From the NCBI GenBank assembly GCA_018825965.1, contig JAHKAA010000016.1, positions 62,001-126,000 on the forward strand: 64,000 nucleotides of DNA, read 5' to 3'. The translations under genes and the position numbers were made by a program. The notes under the pieces were generated by a model. It saw only the letters and a list, made by a program, of their open reading frames with translations. It was not told the origin of the DNA and searched no databases. Numbering within the stretch: the first letter of the stretch is position 1; each line of letters opens with the position of its first letter. Source of the stretch: Gammaproteobacteria bacterium. Lineage in GTDB: Bacteria; Pseudomonadota; Gammaproteobacteria; Enterobacterales; Alteromonadaceae. Of the stretch, positions 53,919 to 63,756 are shown piece after piece.

Positions 53919-55322
53919 ATGCTGGATCCCCTGGTCTGCCAACAAGCCCGTTTATCGCGTGACAGTCGTTTTGATGGCCTGTTTTTTATTGCGGTAAAAA
54001 GCACTGGTATTTATTGCCGCACTATTTGCCCGGCAAAGTCTCCGGCTGAACATCAGGTGAGTTATTTTTCCTGTGCAGCAGCGGCCGCGGCTGCGGGTTA
54101 CCGGCCTTGTTTACGTTGCAGACCCGACAGTGCGCCACAGTCGCCCGCCTGGTTGGGCGTGGAAACCAGTGTCCGGCGGGCTTTAAAACTGATAGCAGAA
54201 GGAGCTTTGGTGCATGGCGATCAGGCCGCTTTAGCTTCGCGCCTTGGCATCAGCGAACGTTATTTACGTAAGCTGTTTCAGCAACATTTAGGGGTTGCGC
54301 CCAAACAATATGCCTTGTATCAACAAGTGCTTTTGGCCAAGCAACTGTTGCATCAAAGCCAATTGCCTGTGCATCAGATCGCCGCTTTATCTGGTTTTCA
54401 CAGTATCCGGCGTTTTAACGATGCCTTTAAGCAGCAGTTGCTGTTAAACCCAAGCCAAATTCGCCGTAAAAAAATGACAGGACACTCTTCAGTGATTGAA
54501 TTACAACTTAGTTACAGGCCGCCTTTAAACTGGCAAGCTCAGCTCGATTTCTGGCGTCAACGCACGCTGGATAGCATGGAGTGGGTGAAAGGTGATGCTT
54601 ATGGCAGAACTTTTAGCTGGCCTACCGCAGAAGGACTGGTGCATGGCTGGTTTGAGTTAAGTCCGGTCAAAGAAGGTGTGATGTTGCTAAAACTGGATTG
54701 GCCCAGCCAGCAGGAGCTGACCTCTGTACTGCAACGTATTCGCCAACTCGCCGATTTAGATGCCAATATGCCACAGATAGAACAGCAGCTTGCACCTGTG
54801 TTTGGTGACTTTCTGGAACCAGGCTTACGGCTGCCTGGTTTATGGAGCCCTTTTGAAGCAGCTGTACGGGCTATTTTAGGTCAGCAAGTCAGTGTGCAAG
54901 GCGCCCGTACTCAGCTTAATAGGTTACTAACAGAATTGGCGGAACCATTGGCTGATGATCCGGAAAAAAAGCTGTTTCCGACTCCCGAAGCCATCACTCA
55001 AAACGAATTGCTGATGCTTAAAGTGCCACAAGCCAGACGCGATACCTTAAAACAACTGGCCGCTACTGTGATTGCTGAACCACAGAGTACACCGGATGAC
55101 TGGTTAAAACTCAAAGGCATAGGGCCATGGACTGTGGCCTACAGTAAAATGCGTGGCCTTGCCGATCCGGATATCTGGTTAGGGGGGGATTTAGGTGTGC
55201 AAAAAGCTTTAAAACGCCATGGGGATATCACACCTGAGCAACTGGCTCCCTGGCGCAGTTATGCCACCTTTCAGCTGTGGTTTAGCTTATCCCGCCCTGC
55301 TTTGAAGGAGACTACTGAATGA
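53919..55322 (+). CDS. Ada N-domain/AraC/AlkA fusion, DNA-3-methyladenine glycosylase
   Basis: A 467-residue fusion. Residues 1-75 are the Ada zinc domain with its four Cys (YCRTICPAKSP and CLRCRPD), where one Cys accepts methyl groups from DNA phosphotriesters. Residues 80-185 form the AraC-type helix-turn-helix (LASRLGISERYLRKLF). Residues 195-467 are an AlkA glycosylase with the helix-hairpin-helix KGIGPWTVAYSKMRG and the catalytic Asp in DIWLGGDLGV. It can sense methylation damage, activate genes and excise alkylated bases. The C-terminal alkyltransferase of E. coli Ada is missing; the overlapping ogt gene supplies it. Confidence 0.94.
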   Translation: MLDPLVCQQARLSRDSRFDGLFFIAVKSTGIYCRTICPAKSPAEHQVSYFSCAAAAAAAGYRPCLRCRPDSAPQSPAWLGVETSVRRALKLIAEGALVHGDQAALASRLGISERYLRKLFQQHLGVAPKQYALYQQVLLAKQLLHQSQLPVHQIAALSGFHSIRRFNDAFKQQLLLNPSQIRRKKMTGHSSVIELQLSYRPPLNWQAQLDFWRQRTLDSMEWVKGDAYGRTFSWPTAEGLVHGWFELSPVKEGVMLLKLDWPSQQELTSVLQRIRQLADLDANMPQIEQQLAPVFGDFLEPGLRLPGLWSPFEAAVRAILGQQVSVQGARTQLNRLLTELAEPLADDPEKKLFPTPEAITQNELLMLKVPQARRDTLKQLAATVIAEPQSTPDDWLKLKGIGPWTVAYSKMRGLADPDIWLGGDLGVQKALKRHGDITPEQLAPWRSYATFQLWFSLSRPALKETTE

Positions 55323-55798
55323 AACAACTGCAATTTGCCACCCCTTTAGGGCCTTTAGTCATCACAGCGAATTCAAAAGGCATAGAGTCGGTGTTGTTCA
55401 GAGATTCAAGTGACGCACCGGATCAGAGCAACGATATGTTACTACAGGACTGCAAAGCCCAGTTTGATGCGTATTTTAAAGGAAAACTGCAGCAATTCGA
55501 TTTGCCCTTAGCCGCCATTGGCACTGAATTCCAGCAAGCAGTCTGGCAGCAGTTGAGCAAAATTCCTTTTGCACAGCTGCGTAGCTACAGCGACATTGCC
55601 CATGCCCTGAATAACCCAAAAGCAGTAAGGGCCGTAGGTGCAGCCAATGGCCGTAACCCGCTGACCATTATTGTGCCCTGCCACAGAGTGATAGGAGCCA
55701 ATGGCACCTTAACAGGCTATGCCGGCGGCTTAGAGCGCAAAGACTGGCTGCTGAAACATGAACAAACTACAGCTTTGGCCCTGGGTTTGTTTCCATGA
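55319..55798 (+). CDS. ogt: Methylated-DNA-protein cysteine methyltransferase
   Basis: A 159-residue O6-alkylguanine-DNA alkyltransferase. The acceptor Cys lies in IVPCHRVIGANG. Other family signs are FQQAVWQQLSKIPFAQLRSYSDIA and AVRAVGAANGRNP. It transfers the alkyl group from O6-alkylguanine to its own Cys and is used once. The ATG overlaps the stop of the AlkA fusion gene (ATGA), so translation is coupled. Confidence 0.97.
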   Translation: MKQLQFATPLGPLVITANSKGIESVLFRDSSDAPDQSNDMLLQDCKAQFDAYFKGKLQQFDLPLAAIGTEFQQAVWQQLSKIPFAQLRSYSDIAHALNNPKAVRAVGAANGRNPLTIIVPCHRVIGANGTLTGYAGGLERKDWLLKHEQTTALALGLFP

Positions 55799-55805
55799 TC
55801 CGTAG

Positions 55806-55826
55806 GGGCGACCTTTATGGTCGCCC
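55806..55826. repeat. REP-like palindrome
   Basis: GGGCGACC and GGTCGCCC form a perfect 8-bp stem around TTTAT right after ogt. No T run follows. The sequence resembles short palindromic REP elements found between genes in this group. It may stabilise the ogt mRNA. Confidence 0.5.
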
Positions 55827-55962
55827 GCATCAATGAATTCCACCTAGCGACTGCGGAACGTTCAAATTTTTCGAACACTCAAAGCAAAACTATCCGCTAT
55901 TGCTTCGATTAAAGAGCTGTTTTAATAGACCTATCAACAGCTACTAACCAGGTAAAGTAATT

Positions 55963-56847
55963 ATGACAGCCCGTACTTTAAAACAACTGATCCCTGCCAT
56001 GCTGGCGTCTGACGGCGCTGGCGTAAAAATTAAACGTAGTCTGGGCCAAAGTCAGGCTGTGCGACTGGACCCGTTTTTAATGCTGGACGCTTTTGGCTCA
56101 GACAAAGCCGACGACTACATCGCAGGTTTCCCTGCCCATCCACATCGGGGTTTTGAAACTGTCACTTATATGCTCGATGGTCATATGCTGCACGAAGATC
56201 ATTTGGGCAATAAAGGCCATTTAACCAGTGGTGGTGTACAGTGGATGACAGCGGGCCGCGGCATTATTCACTCAGAAATGCCACAGCAGGAATCTGGCCT
56301 GATGCGTGGTTTTCAGCTGTGGATCAATTTACCTGCCGCAGAAAAAATGAAAGACGCCGCTTATATTGATATTCCATCTGCTGATATTCCGCTGGTGAAT
56401 TTAACGGCGCAGAGTTTTGTCAAAGTGATAGCAGGCGAAACCGATCTGAATGGCAACATTGTTCGTGGTCCTATTTTTGGCTTATCGACTGAACCTTTGT
56501 ATCTGGATGTGCAGTTAGAAGCAGGCCAAAGTCTGACTTTTCCAGTCACGACTGGTCATAACGCTTATGTTTATCCTTTTGAAGGCGAGGTTTTTGTGGA
56601 AGGCTTAAAGGTGGCTAATCATCACGGCGCAGTATTAACAGATGGCGATAAAGTGACAGTCTCGGCGCAGGACAAAGCTCGTTTTATCCTGTTAGCTGCT
56701 AAACCTATCAAAGAGAGCGTCGTGCAATACGGTCCTTTTGTGATGAACAAGCCAGAGGAAGTTGAACAGGCTATCCGTGATTATCAGGCCGGAACTCTGA
56801 CCAATAACCAGCAAGCCAAAACCATAGCTATTCATAAATCGCTCTAA
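55963..56847 (+). CDS. Pirin family protein
   Basis: A 294-residue bicupin of the classical pirin type. The metal ligands are visible in FPAHPHRGFETVTY (two His) and GRGIIHSEMP (His and Glu). The N-terminus has the pirin DPFLMLDAFG signature. Homologues bind iron and can act as redox sensors or quercetinases. It differs in subtype from the pirin at 657-1349. A 164-base gap separates it from ogt, and mtnN follows after 70 bases. Confidence 0.94.
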   Translation: MTARTLKQLIPAMLASDGAGVKIKRSLGQSQAVRLDPFLMLDAFGSDKADDYIAGFPAHPHRGFETVTYMLDGHMLHEDHLGNKGHLTSGGVQWMTAGRGIIHSEMPQQESGLMRGFQLWINLPAAEKMKDAAYIDIPSADIPLVNLTAQSFVKVIAGETDLNGNIVRGPIFGLSTEPLYLDVQLEAGQSLTFPVTTGHNAYVYPFEGEVFVEGLKVANHHGAVLTDGDKVTVSAQDKARFILLAAKPIKESVVQYGPFVMNKPEEVEQAIRDYQAGTLTNNQQAKTIAIHKSL

Positions 56848-56917
56848 AAAGTTGTACTGTTAAGAGATGGGGGGCGGATGTTATCATCTGCCTCTTTCTT
56901 TCAGAGGGGATCGGCAG

Positions 56918-57631
56918 ATGCAACTTGTGGGTATTATCGGCGCCATGGAGCCGGAAATTGCAATTTTAAAAGCTCAGTTAAGCGATATGACCAGCGTCAA
57001 ACTGGCCGACTATGAGTTTTACCAGGGTCGTCTGGCCGACACTGAGGTCGTGTTAGTGCAATCAGGCATAGGTAAAGTGGCTTCAGCTGTAGCGACAACC
57101 TTAATGATTAGCCAATTTAAACCTGATTGTGTGATCAATACAGGCTCGGCAGGTGGTTTTGATCCTGAATTAAATGTAGGTGATGTAGTCATTTCATCTG
57201 AAGTACGGCATCACGATGTGGATGTGACAGCTTTTGGTTATGAAATTGGTCAGGTGCCCCGTATGCCTGCAGCTTTTACAGCGCATCCGGCTTTGATTAG
57301 CGCGGCAGAGCAAAGCATAGCTACCTTAGGTTTTTGTAAAACAAAAAAAGGCTTAATCACCACAGGTGATGTCTTTATGTGCCAACCTGAGCGTATTGCC
57401 AAAACCCGTGCTGAATTTCCCACTATGCTGGCGGTAGAAATGGAAGGCGCTGCCATAGCTCAGGCTTGTTATCAGCTCAATACTCCATTTGTGGTGATCC
57501 GCAGCTTAAGTGATATAGCAGGCAAAGAGTCACCTACCTCTTTTGAAGCTTATTTAGAAATTGCCTCTAAAAACAGTTCAGCCATGGTGCTGGAACTGCT
57601 GAAAAACCTTAAAACAGTTCAGTTAAACTAA
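56918..57631 (+). CDS. mtnN: 5'-methylthioadenosine/S-adenosylhomocysteine nucleosidase
   Basis: A 237-residue MTA/SAH nucleosidase (Pfs). MQLVGIIGAMEPEIAIL at the start supplies the catalytic Glu region, GSAGGFDPELNVGDVVIS binds phosphate/base, and VEMEGAAIAQ and RSLSDIAG supply the ribose and catalytic Asp contacts. It cleaves MTA, SAH and 5'-deoxyadenosine and feeds autoinducer-2 precursors. GAGGGG stands 8 bases before the ATG. The CbiB-like gene begins on the base after its stop codon. Confidence 0.97.
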   Translation: MQLVGIIGAMEPEIAILKAQLSDMTSVKLADYEFYQGRLADTEVVLVQSGIGKVASAVATTLMISQFKPDCVINTGSAGGFDPELNVGDVVISSEVRHHDVDVTAFGYEIGQVPRMPAAFTAHPALISAAEQSIATLGFCKTKKGLITTGDVFMCQPERIAKTRAEFPTMLAVEMEGAAIAQACYQLNTPFVVIRSLSDIAGKESPTSFEAYLEIASKNSSAMVLELLKNLKTVQLN

Positions 57632-58591
57632 ATGCCGTACTGGCTGACTGATCTTTCGGCTTATCCACTGATACTGCTGTGCATTTGGTTGCCCGGCAGT
57701 CTGGTGCTTTTGCCGCAGGATTATCAGCCTTTAACTTTTTTCCGCATTTTTGCGAAACAACTGGCCGCTAAAGTTCACCCTGATCCAAATAGAGCCAGCA
57801 GTCAGCAGTTAATTTCCGGCAGTTTAGCTTTGGCTGTGGTGATCTTACCCACTTTAGCTTTACTGGCCCCTTTGTACTGGTTATCGGACTGGCCTTTGGT
57901 GCTGGATGGCCTGCTGCTGTATTTTTGTCTGGATTTTGTTTATTACCGCAAACAAAGTCACAAAATAGCTTTGGCAGTCAGTCAGCAACAAAACAGCAGA
58001 GCCAAAGATTTATTGCAACCTTTGGTGTTACGCCAAACCCAAAGTTTAAGCAGCACAGGCTTATGCAAAGCCACTATCGAAATGCTATGGCTTCGTACCG
58101 CCAAACAATGGATAGGAGTCAGTTTCTGGTTTTTAATTGGCGGCGGTTTAGCTGCTGTGGCCTATCGTTTGCTGCTGCTGTGCAATCAACAATGGAATGA
58201 TAAACACAGCAATTTCCGCTATTTTGGCCGCCCAGCCTCTTTGTTAACCCAATGGGCCAGTTTTCCCGCCAGCCTGATCACAGCGTTGTTGCTGGCTATG
58301 CTGACGGATGTTACAGGCGCTGTGCGGCAATGGCGTCAGGCCGCCAAGCTGAAACTCTGCTTGCCACATCTGCTTATTCTGGGTGCTTTAGCTTCTGCCT
58401 TGCGGGTAAATCTGGCAGGCCCTGTGATCTATCAGCACCAGAAAAATCAGCGCCAACGGCTTGGACCAACTCCCTTACCTCAAGTGAATGACATGCTTGG
58501 GTCACTGAAATTAAACCGGCAATTCCAGCTTTATTCCGCCCTTCTTGTGTTTATTTTCAGCTTGTTACAAAGCCTGTGGCTGATCTATTAA
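57632..58591 (+). CDS. CbiB/CobD-like membrane protein
   Basis: A 319-residue membrane protein with about five hydrophobic segments. It resembles the CbiB/CobD family (adenosylcobinamide-phosphate synthase) in layout and in pieces such as SSTGLCKATIEMLWLRTAKQWIGVSFWFLIGGGLAAVAYRLL and GPTPLPQVND. CbiB attaches aminopropanol to cobyric acid. No other cobalamin genes are in the window, so a scavenging or divergent function is possible. It starts directly after the mtnN stop (TAAATG), so translation is probably coupled; this pairing recurs in related gammaproteobacteria. Confidence 0.8.
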   Translation: MPYWLTDLSAYPLILLCIWLPGSLVLLPQDYQPLTFFRIFAKQLAAKVHPDPNRASSQQLISGSLALAVVILPTLALLAPLYWLSDWPLVLDGLLLYFCLDFVYYRKQSHKIALAVSQQQNSRAKDLLQPLVLRQTQSLSSTGLCKATIEMLWLRTAKQWIGVSFWFLIGGGLAAVAYRLLLLCNQQWNDKHSNFRYFGRPASLLTQWASFPASLITALLLAMLTDVTGAVRQWRQAAKLKLCLPHLLILGALASALRVNLAGPVIYQHQKNQRQRLGPTPLPQVNDMLGSLKLNRQFQLYSALLVFIFSLLQSLWLIY

Positions 58592-58723
58592 CAAGCTTTC
58601 TGTTTTTGTAAATTTCTTTGGAACTATGCTGGACTTTGTAACGCCATTCGCTGTATTTTCTTAGGCCTCTTGCACCAGATTGACACCTATAACAATAACA
58701 ACCATACCTTCAGAGGAATAGTT

Positions 58724-61700
58724 TTGCCTGTTTTAGCCTTAGTGCGCTATGTTTGCGGCCTGTTGCTGCTCTGTTGCCTTTGCAAATCTGCAATGGCTGA
58801 GCCGCTATTGCAGCCATTAACGCCGGATCAAAACTTATCTCAGGGTTCAGTCAATGATTTATTACTCGACCGTCAGGGCTTCTTATGGATAGCTACAGAT
58901 GCGGGATTAAACCGCTACGACGGCTATCAAAACCTGCTGATTGGTGCAGACTCCCCTCAATTACAAAGCCTGGCTTTTACTCAATTAGTATTAGACGCAA
59001 AACAAAGATTATGGGCTTTGGCCCCACGTTCAGGCTTATATGCTTTTGATCCGCTGAAAGCTCAGTTATTTTTGCATGCCGCCTTGCCCGGTACTGCAAC
59101 ACTGCAAAACCGCTTCGTCAATTTAATACAATCCGATGACGAACACTTGCTGCTGAGCAGCAGAACAGAGCTCTACAGCTATCAGACAGACAACAGCCAA
59201 CTGACTGTGTTAGCCAGGTTGGCCGATATAGCATTAGCAGAGGCCAATATCCGCGTGTTGTTGCAAACCCCGGACTGGATACTGCTGGGGACCAGTCATG
59301 GCTTAGTCCTCTATGATCAAAGCACTCAACAACTAAAGCTGGTGCCTCATTTGCCCCCTGGTCAGTCACTGGACTATCAGCGCCATGTAAAAGCCTTACA
59401 AATTCAGGATCAACATCTGTTGGTGGGTACTGTCGAAGGCTTGTATCAACTGGAACTGTCGGCCATAAAACAGTTTTTACAAACAGGGCAAACTCCGGCG
59501 AGCAAAGAGCTGATTGCCGGGCCTAATATCTGGCAAATTAAGATCCAGTCTGATCATTTATTAGTAGCGACAGAACGTGGTTTGTTGCGTTATACACCAG
59601 AACAAAACAGCACAGAGCTGGTGCTGAAATTCAGCGAAAGTAGTTTTAATTTGTCTGACGACAATATAGTGGCTTTGCAGGATGATGGTCAGGGTGGTTA
59701 TTGGCTGGGGAGTCGTTTTGATGGTGCTTATTATTGGCATCCACGCAGCAAAGCCATTCGCAATTTCAGTCACACAGGACCTGCAGCTTTAAGTAATGAC
59801 AAAATTACTGCCATAGCTGAAAAAAGCAGGGAAGAATTGTGGTTGGGTAGTCGCAATGGCCTGAACTTATTAAATCTGCAAACTCAGCAGGTTCAGCATT
59901 TTCTGGTGAACCCGGATCCAAAAGCCGTCTGGCATACCAGTACTATTATGAATTTATCTATGGATAAAGCCGGTGACTTATGGTTTTTATCCTCCAGTGG
60001 CCTGAACTATTTCTCCAGTCAACATAAAGAACTGCAGCAAGCCCCTGTCGCAGGGCCTGAAGAACAGGCAGTGCTGAACAAAGCGCGGCCCGGCAGTTGG
60101 CTGAATCAGCAACAGCCCTTTTATTTGCTGACCAGAGAAAGCTTTTATCAGTACCAGGTGGAAACAGGGCAAGTAGAAGAGCTCACTGCACTAAAGCAAA
60201 AGTTGCCCGCCAGCGAGGTTCGTGCTGTATTAGGTAAATGGCCAGGTCAACCGGACTGGCTGGTGTTATCCGCTTATGAAAAACTCTGGGCCTACCATGA
60301 AAAAACAACAGAGTTAAAGCTGTTGTATCAGGCTGAAGTAAGTACAGCTTTTAGTATGCGTTTTGCCGATCAGATGGCTTTGGATAAAAACAATACTTTA
60401 TGGTTCAGTGCTGCAGATATAGGTTTACTGGCTTTTGATGCAAAAACTATGCAGCTGAAGCATCATTTTCACAGTAAAAACAAGCTCAACACCAATGTGA
60501 TTTATGCGGTGAACCGCGATCAGCTGGGCCATATCTGGTTTTCCAGCTTGCATGGTGTCTCTTCGTTAAATGTTGATACTCTGCATATAGAGCAATTCAG
60601 TAAAAAAGATGGCCTGTCCAGTAATGAATTTATCAGCCAAAGTAGTCAAAGCTTAAGCAATGGCGAGATGGCGTTTGGCTCCATTCGCGGAGTGAACCTG
60701 CTATCACCGGCTCAATTGACAGAACCCAGGCGCAAACCCCGTATTGTCATTACACAGCTGGATTTATTGTCTTCGCCTGTAGAAAGCCCGCTCACTGATC
60801 TATCCGGTCAGTTTTTTAGTTTGCCTTATAACAGCCAGGGTTTAACCATCAGTTATTCCAGCCTGAATTTCAGGGACAGTGGAAAAATGCGTTACCGTTA
60901 TTGGCTGGACGGCCCGCAACGTTTAGTCTTTCCGGAGCAAAGCTCAAGTTCTGTTATGTTCCCTCAACTCACGCCGGGCGATTATCAGTTTAATGTAGTG
61001 GCTGTATCGCCGGTGACAGGCCTCGAAAGCGAAGTGGCGACTCTGCGTCTTAAAGTAGAACCTGCTCCCTGGCTCAGTTATTGGGCCTATATGGCTTACG
61101 CTTCAGTCACCCTGATTGTGATGCTGTTTTATTTGCGAACCCGGCAAAAACAGCAACGTATGCTCAAAGTAGCTCATGCCAAAGTGACAGCCAGTGAACA
61201 ACGCTTAAAACAAGCGCTGGATTCCATCGACAGTGGAGCCTGGGAATGGCATGCCCGCAAAAACATTATGTTTGCCTCCCGTATTCATAGCATGCTGGGT
61301 TATCAGGAAGCGCTCAATCCGCTGGCGATGAGCCAACATTTATCTTTATTGCACCCGGAAGACAAAGACGCTTACCAGCAAGCCTGGCTAAAACTGATGC
61401 AAACGCCGGATAGAACCTTTGATCACACCTACCGTATGCAGCATAAAAATGGCAAATGGTTGTGGTTCCGCGACATAGGAAAAGTGGCTGAAGTGGATGA
61501 TGAAGGTCAGCCAGAACGGGTCATTGGTACCTTTAGCAACATTACCGAAACCAGAGCGAATCAGGAAAAAGCCCGGCTTTTTGGTGAGGCGTTTCAGCAA
61601 ACCCGTGACTGGGTGGTGATTTTAGATGCCAGCCAAAGAGTGATAGCTGCGAACCAGTCTTTTGCGGATGTCTTTGGTTCTGTTGATCAGTATCTGGTTA

Positions 61701-63229
61701 GCCCAAAAACCCATCATCTGGGCATTAGCCTGCAACGTCGTCGTTTTTACACTTCGTTGTTACGAGGTTTAACCGTCAATCAGCACTGGCAAGGGGAAGA
61801 ACTGGTGCATACACCTGACGGTAAAGAGCGCCCAGCCCTGATTAATATCAGCGCTATAGGTGATGTGGATAAAGTAGAGTTTTTTGTATTGGTGTTTACC
61901 GACATCACAGCGCAAAAAGTAGCAGAAGAAGAATTACGTTATTTAGCCAGCTACGACTCTTTAACAGGCCTACCTAACCGCACTTTGCTGATGGATCGTA
62001 TTCAACATGGCATAGATCAGGCTAAACGGGCTAAAAAATCTCTGGCTTTGTGTTTTATCGATCTCGACAAGTTTAAACAGATCAACGACTCTTTAGGCCA
62101 TGATGTCGGCGATCAATTACTGCAGGAAGTCGCCAGACGTTTGCGCGCCACTTTAAGAGAAACAGATACCATAGCTCGTTTAGGTGGTGATGAATTTGTG
62201 GTATTGCTGGAGAGCTATAAAAACGATGACAATATCAGCCATGTAGCCCGCAAAATGCTGCAATCTATTGGCGAGCCTATGCAGTTAGGCACCCATACCG
62301 TCAGCGTCTCGCCCAGCATAGGTATAGCTGTGTATCCTGACGATGCCATGGACGCTAATTCGTTATTAAAACATGCTGACGTGGCCATGTATCACGCTAA
62401 AGATTTGGGCCGGAACAACTTCCAGTTTTTTATTGCCGAAATGAACGAAAAAGCCCATATGCAACTGGCAAAAGAAACCCAGCTCAGACAAGCCTTTAAA
62501 GACGGCGAATTTATTAACTACTACCAGCCTATTGTCGATTGCCGCAGCCAGTCGGTGATAGGGGTGGAAGTATTAATGCGCTGGAGTCATAAAAACACCC
62601 TGATTCCGCCAACCGAATTTATTCCTATGGCAGAAGATTTACGTTTAATCATTCCTATGACTTTATCTTTGCTGGAAAGGGCTTTGGTTGATTTGCAGCA
62701 ATGGCGTCAGGCCGGATTAGATTTGTATTTGTCGGTGAATTTATCCACCAGTCATTTAGAACAACTGTCTCTGGCGGAACATACTGAGAATCTGCTGAAT
62801 AAATACCAGTTGCCCGCCTCTTGCTTGCGTTATGAAGTGACCGAAAGTGCACTGATGCGCGACCACGAAAAAGCCATTACCACTATGCTGGCATTAAGTG
62901 AGTTGGGTATTCAACTGGCTTTGGACGACTTTGGAACTGGTTATTCGTCGTTAAAATACTTAAAAGAGCTGCCAATAGACGCCATTAAAATTGACCGCAG
63001 TTTTGTTAAGGACATCGGCATAGATCCGGATGATGAAACCATTATCGAAGCTATTTTGTCGATGGCTGGCAGCTTAGGTATGAGTTGTGTCGCTGAAGGT
63101 GTAGAAACCGAACAGCAACTGGCTTTCTTCAGCAGCCGCCAGTGTTATCTGATCCAGGGTTATTTATTTGCCAAGCCTATGCCAGCTATTGAACTGATCA
63201 ACTGGCTGCATAGTGAGCATTTGAATTGA
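58724..63229 (+). CDS. Propeller sensor with PAS-PAS-GGDEF-EAL
   Basis: A 1501-residue hybrid sensor. After the signal peptide (about 1-25) comes a periplasmic two-component-type propeller with repeated (L/Y)WLGS-like and GFLWIATDAGLNRYDG motifs (about 35-660). A Y_Y_Y domain (RYRYWLDGP) and a membrane helix near 785 follow, then two PAS domains (about 830-945 and 955-1055). The GGDEF domain is intact (RLGGDEFVVL, about 1155), and the EAL domain reads EVLMRW near 1281 with later DDFGTGYSSL and KIDRSFV. Both a cyclase and a phosphodiesterase are plausible. I choose the TTG start at 58724 because AGAGGA stands 7 bases upstream; the open frame begins at 58670. Confidence 0.93.
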   Translation: MPVLALVRYVCGLLLLCCLCKSAMAEPLLQPLTPDQNLSQGSVNDLLLDRQGFLWIATDAGLNRYDGYQNLLIGADSPQLQSLAFTQLVLDAKQRLWALAPRSGLYAFDPLKAQLFLHAALPGTATLQNRFVNLIQSDDEHLLLSSRTELYSYQTDNSQLTVLARLADIALAEANIRVLLQTPDWILLGTSHGLVLYDQSTQQLKLVPHLPPGQSLDYQRHVKALQIQDQHLLVGTVEGLYQLELSAIKQFLQTGQTPASKELIAGPNIWQIKIQSDHLLVATERGLLRYTPEQNSTELVLKFSESSFNLSDDNIVALQDDGQGGYWLGSRFDGAYYWHPRSKAIRNFSHTGPAALSNDKITAIAEKSREELWLGSRNGLNLLNLQTQQVQHFLVNPDPKAVWHTSTIMNLSMDKAGDLWFLSSSGLNYFSSQHKELQQAPVAGPEEQAVLNKARPGSWLNQQQPFYLLTRESFYQYQVETGQVEELTALKQKLPASEVRAVLGKWPGQPDWLVLSAYEKLWAYHEKTTELKLLYQAEVSTAFSMRFADQMALDKNNTLWFSAADIGLLAFDAKTMQLKHHFHSKNKLNTNVIYAVNRDQLGHIWFSSLHGVSSLNVDTLHIEQFSKKDGLSSNEFISQSSQSLSNGEMAFGSIRGVNLLSPAQLTEPRRKPRIVITQLDLLSSPVESPLTDLSGQFFSLPYNSQGLTISYSSLNFRDSGKMRYRYWLDGPQRLVFPEQSSSSVMFPQLTPGDYQFNVVAVSPVTGLESEVATLRLKVEPAPWLSYWAYMAYASVTLIVMLFYLRTRQKQQRMLKVAHAKVTASEQRLKQALDSIDSGAWEWHARKNIMFASRIHSMLGYQEALNPLAMSQHLSLLHPEDKDAYQQAWLKLMQTPDRTFDHTYRMQHKNGKWLWFRDIGKVAEVDDEGQPERVIGTFSNITETRANQEKARLFGEAFQQTRDWVVILDASQRVIAANQSFADVFGSVDQYLVSPKTHHLGISLQRRRFYTSLLRGLTVNQHWQGEELVHTPDGKERPALINISAIGDVDKVEFFVLVFTDITAQKVAEEELRYLASYDSLTGLPNRTLLMDRIQHGIDQAKRAKKSLALCFIDLDKFKQINDSLGHDVGDQLLQEVARRLRATLRETDTIARLGGDEFVVLLESYKNDDNISHVARKMLQSIGEPMQLGTHTVSVSPSIGIAVYPDDAMDANSLLKHADVAMYHAKDLGRNNFQFFIAEMNEKAHMQLAKETQLRQAFKDGEFINYYQPIVDCRSQSVIGVEVLMRWSHKNTLIPPTEFIPMAEDLRLIIPMTLSLLERALVDLQQWRQAGLDLYLSVNLSTSHLEQLSLAEHTENLLNKYQLPASCLRYEVTESALMRDHEKAITTMLALSELGIQLALDDFGTGYSSLKYLKELPIDAIKIDRSFVKDIGIDPDDETIIEAILSMAGSLGMSCVAEGVETEQQLAFFSSRQCYLIQGYLFAKPMPAIELINWLHSEHLN

Positions 63230-63309
63230 GTAGTAATAGTGCCCGTTTGGCCTGAAACTTTTAGTTGAGGGTTCTTCTAAGCGGATTAGCGAGGTGCAGT
63301 ATGACCAGA

Positions 63310-63756
63310 TCAGCAGCGCAATTGCCGATAGCGTTGTAATAGAGTTTGCAGCCTTTGTGGAATGGAACCATAGATATCTTCATCGATTTGATAAGCTGCA
63401 ACATTGTCAGAAATAAAATGCAGCGAAGGCAGCAACAGCTCCATTACAGGTACAATAGCCTCTGGTGCAGCATCAAGCTTTGCTTGAACCAGATTAAAAT
63501 AACAATCGACGGCACAATCACTGTCGTCGGAACTGTACTGCTCATCAACTATATAGTCACGCAACGCAAAAATATAATATTGAAAAGCTCTCACTGGCAT
63601 AAACTGCAGTTCATCGGTACGCTCAATCACATTCCGCTTGAACAGGGGTTGTAGCTCTGCAAGAGTTTTGCCGAAGAAAATCTTAAAAGCATAGCGGGCA
63701 TCAATATCGTCTTTGTAACCTTGCCAGTCTTGCAAGCAAGGAATTTTATCGGTCAT
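63310..63756 (-). CDS. Cytoplasmic protein of unknown function
   Basis: A 148-residue soluble, acidic, helical protein. The first half has IPCLQDWQGYKDDIDARYAFKIFFGKTLAELQPLF, and the middle FMPVRAFQYYIFALRDYIV. Three cysteines and no signal are present. I do not recognise the family, though the length and the RAFQYYIFALRDYI block look conserved. It is convergent with the propeller sensor gene, 80 bases apart. Confidence 0.75.
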   Translation of the reverse strand: MTDKIPCLQDWQGYKDDIDARYAFKIFFGKTLAELQPLFKRNVIERTDELQFMPVRAFQYYIFALRDYIVDEQYSSDDSDCAVDCYFNLVQAKLDAAPEAIVPVMELLLPSLHFISDNVAAYQIDEDIYGSIPQRLQTLLQRYRQLRC

